Origin: Rhea pennata
Taxonomy: Eukaryota > Chordata > Aves > Rheiformes > Rheidae
Length of the DNA stretch: 64,000 bases
Assembly (NCBI RefSeq): GCF_028389875.1
Contig: NC_084702.1
Coordinates: 58,444,553-58,508,552, forward strand
Direction: 5' to 3'
The notes below the pieces were generated by a model. It did not search any database. It saw only the letters and a list, made by a program, of their open reading frames with translations, and was not told the DNA's origin. Of this stretch, positions 37,805 to 48,600 are shown one piece after another. Numbering within the stretch: the first letter of the stretch is position 1; each line of letters starts with the position of its first letter. The position numbers and the translations under genes were made by a program.

Positions 37805-37935
37805 ATGGCTTCGGTTAAGTGACGTGCTCCTGCTCTGAGTGACTAGCCCAAGGTCAAATGGAAATTCTGGGGCAGAGTCAGGAATTAGATCTCTCTCTCC
37901 TACCTCCTAGGCAATTGCCCTATTAAAAGATCCTT
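37805..37935 (-). mobile_element. MIR/CORE-SINE-like fragment, minus strand
   Basis: 'cggttaagtgacgtgctcc' is followed by 'gactagcccaaggtcaaatg', 'gaaattctggggcagagtc' and 'aggaattagatctctc', with 'ctcctaggcaattgccct' at the end. This is the order of the reverse-complement MIR core (gttaagtgacttgcccaaggtcac, then ...ggcagagc...ggaatt). It overlaps in consensus position with the fragment at 37495-37600, so it is probably a second copy or a rearranged part of the same copy. Confidence 0.75.
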
Positions 37936-39156
37936 TTTCTTCATAGAAACATTCTTTAGAGAAGGAAAATGTTAAAAACTTCTTCACTGTGTCTCTGACA
38001 TCACATTCCTGACACCAGCCTTGTCCCATCCAAATTCTTTTGAAATCCGAAAGCTACCATTAAAACACAGATGTAGAGTTTTTCCACTGTCTTTTTTGTT
38101 CTTTCTTTAAAACAGAGCAATAGCAACAACAACAAAACCCACAAGCAGGAAAATGCAGGAAGAAAAGGCTCAAGGCTAAGGCATGGTTTCTATCTAATTT
38201 GAATTCAAATAAGTTTTTCATTATTTTTAAATTTAATTATAGCCTTCAAATGTATAAAATTGCATGTGAAAATAGTACACAGAGCTTAAATACACCCTAG
38301 AACACAAGACAGAATCACAGACACTGGTAATTTGCAGAGATGCTGTTGCCTTGATTAACATAGCATCACGATACTTTACTTTGTGAGCTTAGCCCTCATT
38401 CCTCGCTTACTAAGCAGAAGGAGAAATATCTTTTATGTATCTTACATGAATATACAAATCTGGTCCTATCTGCAGTTCTGTGAGCAGATTTGACTTTTGA
38501 AGGGGGTTGCTGGGACTCTTTTTCAGTTACAAAGCAGCTTAGAGAATGTAACTGGAACCAGTAATTTTCCAGAAGTACTGTTTAACTAACCAAAGTCATT
38601 CTTACATCACATATATAATTTCCTAGAAAATGCTGTTGGCGATTTTTGGAACTCTCTATATCTCAGCATTAAAATACAGTGCAAGCATTTCAGAGGCCTT
38701 TCTATAAACTTCCTTTTTGGTTCTGTTGAACGCTCTTGGCTCATTCCCATTACAGTCTCTACATTTTTTTTCATAGGAATGAGGACATGATCCAAATGTG
38801 CTATTTCTCCTCCATTTTTCAGTGCTTTCACAAAAGTCTATTGTATTATTTCCCAGTGAACACAAGCAAGAGAAGGGTAATAGTGAATTTTGGCAGGATT
38901 TTTCTTTCCAACTTCTGCATGGAATTTCATAGGACAAAGAAAAGGTAGTTCTTTCACCCACAAGCTTTCAAAAGTCTTTTGGGAGTAGTGAGGATGTCAG
39001 AAGTTCTTCAGAAAGTTTATAAATGTATTATCTTTGAAGTATTAGGCAACTTACTTCAATGGGTCAGTAATTGCTCTCACAATAATATACCAGTAATAAT
39101 GAGTAGTTACGGAGCTGAATGGGGAAGTTCGCATCTTTCTAAAGACCTGCTTTTTA
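37936..39156. other. Unique AT-rich DNA
   Basis: No exon, RNA gene or repeat is recognised. 'agaatcacagacac' at 38311-38324 faintly recalls a reverse CR1 tip, but the flanks do not support it. Confidence 0.5.
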
Positions 39157-39173
39157 GTTTGTTTGTTTGTTTG
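39157..39173. repeat. (GTTT)n microsatellite
   Basis: About four GTTT units, 'gtttgtttgtttgtttg'. Short. Confidence 0.85.
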
Positions 39174-39247
39174 CAAAATAAGACAGGCCTATAAGGCTCT
39201 GAAATTAATTCAGCATTTAACTTGCAGCCAAAAAGCCTAGAAATATG

Positions 39248-39323
39248 CTCTCTTCTCCTCTTCTCTTCTTTCCCCTTGCCTTCCTTTCCCTTCCATTGCC
39301 TTCCCTTCCCTTCTTTCCCTTCA
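39248..39323. repeat. Polypyrimidine (CT-rich) tract
   Basis: About 76 bases of nearly pure pyrimidine on the plus strand, built from ttctc, ttccc and ccttcc words and interrupted by only a few purines ('ttgcc' twice, 'ccattgcc'). Long homopurine/homopyrimidine tracts can form triplex (H-DNA) structures. Confidence 0.9.
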
Positions 39324-39484
39324 TTAAATAGTGGCATTATAAATTCTTGTAATCTGTATTGCCAGAGACTAAGAAAAAAATTGCAGGAGAGGGAGGTGCT
39401 CTACTTCCCTCTCAATGTTGGATTATTTTAACCAGTGCACATATTTTAATTATTGTATGAGCATGCTTGTACAAACACTCTCTT

Positions 39485-39518
39485 TCCCTCTCTCTCTCTC
39501 TCTCGAGAGAGAGAGAGT
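39485..39518. repeat. (CT)n joined head-on to (GA)n: perfect palindrome
   Basis: A (CT)n run ends in ...tctc and is followed immediately by gaga..., so that 39492-39517 is a 26-base perfect palindrome centred on CTCGAG at 39502-39507. Two microsatellites of opposite orientation meet at one point, which simple slippage of a single array does not give. Confidence 0.95.
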
Positions 39519-39808
39519 TTTCAAACATTGTTCCTGCTTGCTCCTTAGAATCAAATGCCAGAATTTCTTGCACAGTCCCTGCATATATTTTTACAGCTCC
39601 AGTCTTAGAGCTTAAAAAAGATTCAGTGCTTGAAAGAAGACCGAGGCTGTCTTTTCTTCAGTGACTGAAGTACACTATATATTTTACTTCTAATTGTAAA
39701 AGAAAAGCAAATGTATTAGCAGTGAGTCCACAACAGCCTACTGGAAAATGGAGGAAGTACAATGTGCTGTTGCCCTGAGAAGGAGAAATGACCTGTCTGC
39801 AAAACTAC

Positions 39809-39980
39809 CGAGGTGACCCCGGAGGTTGGGCGGTGTTAGTCCCTCTTGCAGGCCTGGGAACTTGCACAGCCGCCTCAGCGGGAGGCGCCCGGCCGCCGCG
39901 CTCTCCTCGCCCCGCTTGCAGCCTGCGGGGCCCTGCCCAGCCTCGGTGCTGGGAACAGCGGCGGCGGAGTGCACGTACGT
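39809..39980. promoter_or_regulatory. CpG-rich island, candidate promoter or first exon
   Basis: By hand I count about 19 CpG in 171 bases (39809-39979), against very few in the surrounding kilobases. The core is 'ggaggcgcccggccgccgcg' (39881-39900) with 'agcggcggcggag' (39957-39969). It contains GC-box-like words but no clear TATA box. A 'gtacgt' at 39975 could act as a splice donor if this is a first exon on the plus strand. The frames over it are uninformative. It may mark an alternative promoter, a non-coding RNA promoter or an isolated island. Confidence 0.5.
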
Positions 39981-42900
39981 CTCCCCTGTACTAGTGCAAA
40001 GTACTGCCAGCGAACTGGTAGCCTGACCAAGGATTTGTTTCTAGATCTCACGCTGCCTGTTGCAACATTTTCCATTTTGCGTGTTCAGGATTTCGGTTTA
40101 CTCTTTGGAAAAACAACTCCAACCTACAGCCTCTGTGCTCCATCCTCCATTAGTAAAGTTCATGACAACTTGGCTTCATTCCCACTTGGAAAATGTCCTC
40201 TGCACTAACAAGACACTGGCCAAATGACTCCCTGGGTAGCCTGAAACCTGCCAGACCAAAATGAGATCTGTAAAACTGAGCTGACAGCACGAGGTCTATA
40301 TAGACTTTTCCAGGCCATTTGCCAGGCCCTAGTGGCCTAGTTTTAAAAAGACAAATTGAAATGATAACTAGCTAGCTGAGCTCTCCTCAAACACTTTTAG
40401 AGCGACAAAATGCTGCCCTTGCCAGGCTTAACCTCTAGTAATGAAAGCAACGCCAGTGACTTTAAAAATATATAGCACAATAAGTTACAATGAATGTCAA
40501 TAGAAAAGAATCTGAAAGACCCTTCAGCGACTTTTTTTTCCTTTGTGAGGCTGGTGACCTTCAGCTCCACTGGAAGGGGAGGTGGCAGGTTCTGGCACTT
40601 CCATGCAGGTTTTGTGCAGGATGTCAAAAAGGAGCAAAGCAAACTCCTGGCACTCTGCAGCAGTGCAAGCATACCCCTGGAAGACAACGCAAGAAACCCC
40701 CCACCTGAGCCTGCCGCCCACCGGAGTCCTTCAGCCTGGGGCTCCCAGAGCTTGCTTCTCCACTCTGGCTCACCTTCTGCTGCAGGCTGCTCCCATCACA
40801 GCGCTCATCATCGTCCCCTGTCTTTGTTTCTCCTGTCCCAAGTTTGCCCAGACGCTAGTTTTCAAAGCCAGGACTGAAAAGGGTGTATATTATCCACCGT
40901 GTTTTGTATGCATGGAAATCCGTGCAGGACCTAAGTCTACAACAAATTTTAGGCATGCATCCTAAATACCATTTGGAGGTGATCAGGTATCTAGGTCTAG
41001 AGGATTAACATGACCTTTCAGTAGTAAGGAAGTGAAAGTCGTTCATTGACTTGGATCAATACTCTTTTTGTTTTGAATGAACATATGAACAGGAATTACC
41101 AGAGTCAGAAATTATTTTTTTTAAGTGGTGGCACTATTTAGTTATTGATGTGCTATACTTCTGATAAATGTGTTGTGGAAGAAAGGGGAAATACAAGTAC
41201 TTTGTGTGCTCGAGTATTAGTGAATATCAAACAGAAAAGTACATGAGATCTGATGTTTGCAAAAGCAAACTCTGCTTATGAGATACACAAATGATTACTT
41301 AGCCCAGCTCTCTGAAGACTTAACATATTTATTTATAGCTGACTGATTTGGGACAAAAATATTGGAACATGTTCACATATTCTGGTTTCTCCTGCCTCAG
41401 CTTATAGTTGTTTTATCTTTTTTTTTTCCTGCCAGTAACCAAAGGAAAGAGAATCTTTTTTAACCACAGTACTTGTCTGCTTTCCAAGACATAAAAAAAT
41501 AAATAAACATTTACTAAGCACAGGCAGTACAACCCACAAATGAAGGGGAGGATCTTTTCTACCCAGCAGTCTTTCATCTTGGAAAACTAAACAATAATAT
41601 TGACTCTCTTTTACACAAAACTCCGGTACATTATAGAATTCTTTCACTAAAAAGGGGGAAAGGCAACAGGAAAGCAAACAGTAATGGCATCTAAAGGGAG
41701 AGAACAAGACTTTGATTCTTTAGTATTCAGTGCAACTGCCCCGCTTGGAACAGAATGACTTAGGAGTAGAGAGATAAAATAATATATAATCCCTGGACAG
41801 CTTCCTTACCTTAACTGCAGTTCCCCCAAATCATAGTTTTGTATTCCTGAACTGTTGCTTCGTTCCCTGGTGGATAAAACACATGTATGCTGTTAGTGGT
41901 TTTTCTGCAATTAGAAAATGGTTATAGATGTTGATTTTGATGCCAGTCTGTGATATCTGGGCACATGTTGCTGCATATCTTGAAAAATCCGTAGTATGGA
42001 AGTAATCATGTTTTTTTTAACATCGTAGTCTCTATATTCCCTAGTTTGGTGGACAAATCCGCATAAATCTTTTTCTGTGTGTCTGGGTTTGCACTTTTGG
42101 GTAGTTTATCCTTCCCTGACTTTTTGACAAAGCTTTTCTGAGTATCAGAAGATGAGGCTGTTTTTCAAGAGTACACTTTGTGCTATGTATAAAACAACAT
42201 TAGTGACAGGGTGTGCTTTTTTCAGTTGGAACTGACACTTGATACATTATCCAAATGGGAACCTCAGCCAGATCATAATTGGATATGTATTTTCAACATC
42301 CTCAGCCCTTCAGCCAATTGGCTGGGACTCCAGGAGACTTATTAGTAGAAATGCAGCTTTATCTTTTTTGCTAATCTGACTAAAGTGAAACCATTGAAGA
42401 AGGAGCCAAAATGAGGGAGAGAGAGAAAGACAGAAATACCAGACCTTAGGCAGCAAGCTATAGTTCAAGAAAATTATTGCTCATTAGGTTTTGCAGGCAA
42501 TGGCAACATGCAGATGAGGTAATACAGAAAAGCTTTAAGATGAAGAATATTTTCAAGCTATCTGTCACAATCAGAGATTTAACAGCCTAGAGGAAGATTC
42601 CATTTGTGAATATTGGCCCAAATCTAGAGACTTCTTTTCTGTTTTCATTTGCTGCTAAAGCAGGTGGAAAAAAGATTGCCAGTGAATGTATTTGCAAAAT
42701 CACACCAAGTCTTTTTCAAGCGCATTATTTTGTCAATGTTTGTCATTGTGCAGCTGGAAGAAAAATTTATACATAATTTCACACTAAGAAGAAATTGATG
42801 AATTTAGTTTTAATCTACAGATTTTGTTAAGTATGTTCAAAATGAAGTAGGTTAAATATCCTTCCCCTTAGACTGTTCATCTTAATGAAGAGTTTTTAGC

Positions 42901-44740
42901 ACATTTTAGTGCATAAGAATGCCTATGACATAAGGATGGCAGGAGCTGGGAAAAAGGCTGTTGTGAAAGGGATGGAACTGGTAAAGTTTTGTGGGAAGAT
43001 TTGTAAGGTATGCAAATCACAAGTCCAACAGTTCTAAAAGCAACCTCTCCAATAGAGATCTGAGCAAAGACTCCCACTGAAGTGAGACTGCACATGGTCT
43101 TGTCACAGTCATGAAGACCCACGCAGAGCTCATCATCGCAAAAGAATGGCTTGCAAACCTGCAAGCTCAGCAAACTGTGTTTTAGCATACCTACTTCCAA
43201 CTGGTAGCAGATGAAGCCTTTGCCACTTACAAGCTGATAGATTCTGCACTGGGGCTTGGCACACGCGTTGAAGTAATGAATTAGGGTAGTGAGTGGCAGA
43301 AGTAGGAGTTGGTAAAGAACTTGAAAGTGGCAACCAGCCATCATTCACTGCTGCACAATAGTATGAATAGTGAAATGAAGGATCACTACTTAAAAATAGT
43401 ATTTTCCATGAACATTTTAACTAGCATAATATGGAAACACTTAAAAAGGTTTATCCAAATTTTTTTTAAAGGAAAGCAAAAATTATCAAACCTAGATTAG
43501 ATAGTGGTCTGAAGGTTTAGTATTTCATACCTGACAATGATCAGTACCAGATGCTATTTAGAAGCATTAAGAGTTGACCTCACTCTCAGGTTTTCTTCTT
43601 AAGTGGTTGGAGTTAATATAAAAGTCAGAGAGATGTATCTGAGTTCTTAGTTAATTTTAAAGCCAGCAATCCCTCCATTTTTTGGCCCACAGTACAAGGG
43701 AGGTAATTTAAACTAGTTTGGCTTAACCCTCAAAGAAAGAGGGTCAAGCAAGTTGAATTTCATGTCCCATCTACCACAGGCAAAGTTCAGTCTCACGGAC
43801 AGATATCTTGGGTGAGATAAGCTGTGGTCGTTTGTCACTCTGCAGTATTTTGCCCAAGTCTGAACCCCACACAGAGTAACTGGAAAGGTCTGTCTGAGGC
43901 TCCCATAGCCTTGCATGCAGTGGGGGCACCTGGTTTCCCAGGAGCTAGAGCTCTGGAAGGAGACACGAGAGGTCCCAGTGAAACCCCTCAGGGAAAATCC
44001 ATCTGACAGTAGCTGTTTGGCCTCTGAGATGTTCCACACCTACCTTTTTGGTGTGGAAGGGTGAGGTTGAAGGAGTACTCTTAAACCAGTACAACTTCAT
44101 AACAAATTCATAATATCAGCAAAGCCCCCTTGCTCTTCCCAAGTTTATTTGGTACTATGTTGCTTTCTTCTCTTCCCCTTTCCAGCTGCTCCCATGATTC
44201 CCAGTGAAGCCAGTGGTTAACCTCTTGCCATGTTTAGAGTTTATCTTTCTGTCCCACTGCTGGCTTCATTCCTCTGTGGCCCCATAACCCACAGGGGCTA
44301 TGTGGCTTGCCAGGCAAGTCATCCAATCCCAGGACCCCTCCAAAAAGCTCTTACCTATAACAGAATATTATCCAGATAGACAGTATTTAAAGCTTTTCAC
44401 TAGCCTCTGGAGTAGGCCAACAAAAATTGTTCAACAGAATTCACTATTTTGCTAGTATTCACGTGTAACTCATACAAGCCCTGCGATTTAAGCACTTGGA
44501 GTGTTTAAAAGCTAGGGATTTAAACACATGCTGAAATAACTTTTTATACAGTGCAGTTCTTCTGTTTCTTTCTTTCGTGCTCCTTATCTGCCTTTACTGG
44601 CTGCCTCAATTTATGATAGGTTCTAACATGGTTTAAGCATGTCTACTGAAAATCATTTTTGTTAAAGAGTACAGGTGGCTGGCTAAACATCATCTCTGGA
44701 AAAATATTTATACAAAAATGTGCTACCAAAAAGTTTTATT
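39981..44740. other. Unique DNA, no gene recognised
   Basis: Includes a GC-moderate part (40560-40860) with overlapping plus frames of about 127 codons and a minus frame at 42877-43344 (155 codons). None shows a domain that I recognise. Chance is the simplest reading. No repeats or RNA genes are recognised. Confidence 0.5.
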
Positions 44741-46384
44741 GTATACACTACAACTGTTAGAAGCCAGCACTGGCTAAAGACATGGAGGTCATAGGTGTTA
44801 CAACCAACTATTCTTCTTCCAGATTTTTCAGACTAAAACTCAATGAGTCACGTTTTGCCCAAGTTGACTACTGTGAAATATCTGCTACTGTGAAATCATT
44901 TGCATTCATGGATGACTATTTTGCCAACAGGTTCTTCAAGAACTGTTCATTTCATCTAGGCAATTTTTGTTCTGCTGATCAGCTACCTGGCCTTTTTATT
45001 CATCTAGTCTAGTAAAATATTAAAAAGAGAAGCAAATCCAAAATACATGCTTCTGATAAGATGTCTCAGGTGGCTAATCATTCATGCTGAAATACATTAA
45101 ACTTTCAAAATACACACTCATGATCACTTTGTCAGTGGTCTATAGCTAACACAAACCATCAAATACCAAAGAATCAAACTCACAGATTACATTAAAGAAG
45201 TATTTGCAAGAGTCAAAATTGTTCCTGGAAGCCAAAGAAATAAGGGCAGCAAAATGTGATCTTAAAGAAATGTATAACTTATTGATGGATTAATTTACTG
45301 TAAGTCCATTCTGTAACTAAAGTAATAGTAACCTTCAAAAATAGCCTGAAGCAAAACTTTCATGTGGCTGTTTCAGTTTAAGCAAAAATTGAAATTTTGA
45401 TCCAAAAAATCCCCTTTATTTCTGACCCTATGAAATAAAAGCATTTTGAATAACTAAGTTGTAATGTTGTAAATGCAACACCACACTTTCTGCCAAGGGG
45501 GTATGTCACAGAATTCCACCATACCATAATGATATATATGTAGCAATAACTGAAAGCCCATGAAATACGAACATAAATTTAGATAACAGCAATTTGGAAC
45601 TGCATTGTGAATGAGGCATACAGTACCACTGGGTTAAACCCAAATCAAACGAGTAAGCCATCATGTATTTCTCTTTTAGCTGATACTTCGACCAGCCCAA
45701 GATGGTATCTTCAAATAACTGGGGAGTATCTAGTGAATTATGCTTTCTTTTTCAAAAATTGTCTCTCTGCCTATCTTTACTGTTTTGTGGATCCCATTAC
45801 TAGCAGAGCTGGAAACTTCCCAATACAATGAAGAGTTTGTACTCAATACAAAGCATATTTAATTGTCTTTGGCACGTCTTAAAAGCAAAGGTCCTTAATC
45901 AGGTGAACTCCTTTTGACTATAGCTGCATTTTGCAAAAATCTCTTTCAATAAAATGGATCTTTGTCCAAAAGGAATGCAGGAAGCAAAATGGAAACCCAC
46001 AAGAACAGCTCTCAGGGTTTAATCCTTTAACAGTAGTGCGAGTCCGGAGAGACTGTGAGGCGTCTAAGTGGCTGTGGGTCAGGAGCGCGGGGACCTGCAT
46101 CCCTTCTCCTGGGTGCTAATGTGGCCCACTGAAACATGCAGAGGGAAAGCCAAGGCACGTAAGCACGCTGTGACGCACTGTAACATGCTAGCTCCTTTGC
46201 CTTGAAGCTGCTTGGCGTGTGAAATTCAAACAAACTGGTTTTAGCCATTGAAAATGACTGCATGCTAGATTGCAAAGCGCTGTGAGCTGACTGCACGCAA
46301 ACAGCGGGAAGGCAAAATCTGCAGGACTGTTGCCACCAGCTGAATGCTGCGGGCCAGACAGGGCTAGCAGGAGCCAGGTCTCTG
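44741..46384. other. Unique AT-rich DNA
   Basis: A frame at 44782-45012 is preceded inside by an acceptor-like 'ttcttcttccag' and gives a phenylalanine-rich peptide with two possible N-glycosylation sites, but there is no clear donor and no family match that I trust. The rest is unrecognised. Confidence 0.4.
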
Positions 46385-46440
46385 CTGTGCTGCGGCATGG
46401 GGACATCTCGGGGCCTCCACAGAGCCATGCCGCAGCATGG
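46385..46440. repeat. GC-rich inverted repeat, 13-bp perfect arms
   Basis: TGCTGCGGCATGG (46388-46400) is the exact reverse complement of CCATGCCGCAGCA (46425-46437). The loop is 24 bases (46401-46424). Outward, two possible G-U pairs and one C-G pair extend the stem to 16 in RNA. It lies in a GC-rich patch (46380-46600). Confidence 0.9.
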
Positions 46441-48600
46441 GGCCCAAGCAGGTGCTGGGGCGCAGCGAGCTCTGCCCCGCCACAGCCCCGGGAGCAGGGA
46501 GCGCTGCAAGGCACTGGGGCCTTGCACGACCACTGTTCTGGGCACTGCAGCCCCCAGCTGCCATGTGCTGACCCCTGGCTCAGTATCTTCTGGGCACAGC
46601 ATGGGAGCAGCCCCATGATCAGCTCCCCTGCTGCTAGTCACATGCTTAAAATTAAGCGTATTCTTACTTGTTTTGCTGGTTTGCAGCCAGATTACTCCAC
46701 TCAAAACCCATAAAGAGGAGGAAAGGGTGGGGCTTGAGCTGATTCACAAATGGGTCGTTGTAGTGCATGGAGGCAGCTCTGAGAAAATACTGTCCTAACC
46801 CCAAAGCACAGGCACCAGTCCGGACCAGAATCCCACTGGGAGCCATACAAGCTCAGTCTGAAGGACTGACCACCAAATTTACAATCTAGTTAAGAAATAA
46901 AAAGAAGCTATGGAAAAAAATCATATCCACTTCAAAGATACCTGATGGGCAACACATTTTACTTGTTGCGAGCTGTTAGCTCAGAAGCTGACATCTCTGT
47001 GCAGCAAGCACGCTTCTGCCACTAGCTGTCTGGTTACAGCATGGCACATGTTGATGTTTGGGCAATACCATGAACACAGACTTGGCTATCTGTCTGGAAA
47101 CGATTTCCACTTGCCCACAGCATTGTTCACAGACCCTTCTCCACCCTCTGCATCCATCCACTGTGCCGGTGCAGCCTCCACACTGCTCATCATTGCTGCT
47201 GCCCAACTAGCCCTGGAGAAGGTGACAGACCTCTCCCCGTCTTTGCTGTCTTGCAACACAACTGCCTCAGCACCAGTCTTCTCACTCAGCCACAGCTTGA
47301 TCCCAGCGAGAAGGCAGCTCTTGTCTTGCTTTCCCTCATCAGTTTGAACCGACGCTCCATGCTTTGCCAACTTTTTCTAGCTTGAAGGGGAAGTCACCAT
47401 GCTTCAGCATCTTGCATTATGTGATATTTTGTGTGCTGCAACAGAATTTAGGCTATATCAAGATAAAACATAATTGTTTTCAACAGTGATATAACATTAA
47501 TAACTGCCTTTAGGAACAACCCGCTGTATGTGAGGTTTATGCCAAAGGTTCAGGAAATCACACATCTGGTTTGCTTTATCCGAGTTCTCTGGACTCACTG
47601 TGGACTAGACTATGGATTTACCCTCTAGCCCATAGTGAAGGACAATTTACTCCCAGAGACAAGCTAAAGACTGAGTTATAATTCAGCTACTGTCTTGAAC
47701 TGTGCTTCTCTGCTGCTCTGTGCCCATCCCAGCTTATCACGAGTGCAGACTGGCTCTTGGCGCTGCTCTGGTGACCCTGACATGCTGCCCAGCCCCAGCT
47801 CCACTGCCCTCCACAAGAAGCAAGGCAGTGCCCCAGGAGCCAGCTTCCCCTTCATGGCACACCCTGGAGACACAGAGTGGAGGGGGAGAAGAGCATGGCA
47901 CTGTGTAAGTGCCTGGGGCGGGAGGGTGGGCTGAGCTGCAGCCCTGACCTACATCTGGCATACCGTATGTCCCAGCCAGTGCACTCGTCGAGCCTGGGAC
48001 TTGCACAGCCCAGCGCTGTGCCGTAAGCAGGGCCAAGGTTCAGGTGCTGGTATCTGCAGCACATGCAGCCTCTCCACAGCACCCCGCAGGTTCTTGAGGG
48101 AGTCTTTCCCTTGCAGGCCAGCTCCACCACCAGTTTTGATCTTGGCAGCACTGTAGGCAGGAAGGAGGACAGAGGGTGTGATCTTGCTCTGAGGCTGGCC
48201 CTGTAGCAGATACCCAATGCATGTGACCTGCGGCATCAGGAGCACCGCTTGGAACTGCAGAGGAAGCACAGGAGATCAGTGCCCATGCCCAGAGCGGTAA
48301 AGGAGAGGCCGACATTTTAGATGCAGTAAATCGTTACAGAACGAAGCTCAGCCTCCAAAGCTTCATTTACAATTAATACATGTTGCTAAGCAGAGCAGAT
48401 CTGGGACACCCAGCTGGTGCTGCCCGAGGGAAGGGAAATGGTGCCTATCAATGTGGCAGCAGCTGAGCAGCCCAGCGGCTGCCTGGCTGAGGCAGTGCCT
48501 CCTCCTCGCAGCGCAAGCAGCAAGCCCACAAATTGGCCTGAGGTGGTGGGCAGCTGGAAGTCCTCTTCTCCCTGTGCACAATCACACAGAAACAAACTGG
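46441..48600. other. GC-richer unique DNA with overlapping open frames
   Basis: Two GC-rich blocks (to about 46610 and 47690-48560) carry overlapping open frames in several frames on both strands, the longest being 46027-46704 on minus (225 codons). I see no domain or consistent coding frame, so I read this as composition. CpG density is lower than at 39.8 kb. Confidence 0.45.

Noticed and set aside
38305..38330. 'agaatcacagacac' as a reverse CR1 tip
   Set aside because: No further CR1 sequence follows on the plus strand.
42877..43344. Minus-strand frame of 155 codons
   Set aside because: The peptide has some cysteines but no family pattern that I can name and no supporting gene structure.
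44782..45012. 76-codon plus frame with an acceptor-like 'ttcttcttccag' and a phenylalanine-rich peptide (RFFRLKL...FFKNCSF) vaguely like the luminal region of SV2 vesicle proteins
   Set aside because: The resemblance rests on a few F and NCSF residues. There is no clear donor site, no neighbouring exon and no pentapeptide periodicity.
46027..46704. Minus-strand frame of 225 codons, the longest in the window
   Set aside because: It crosses the GC-rich inverted repeat, overlaps open frames in other phases and has no domain. Its length is explained by base composition.
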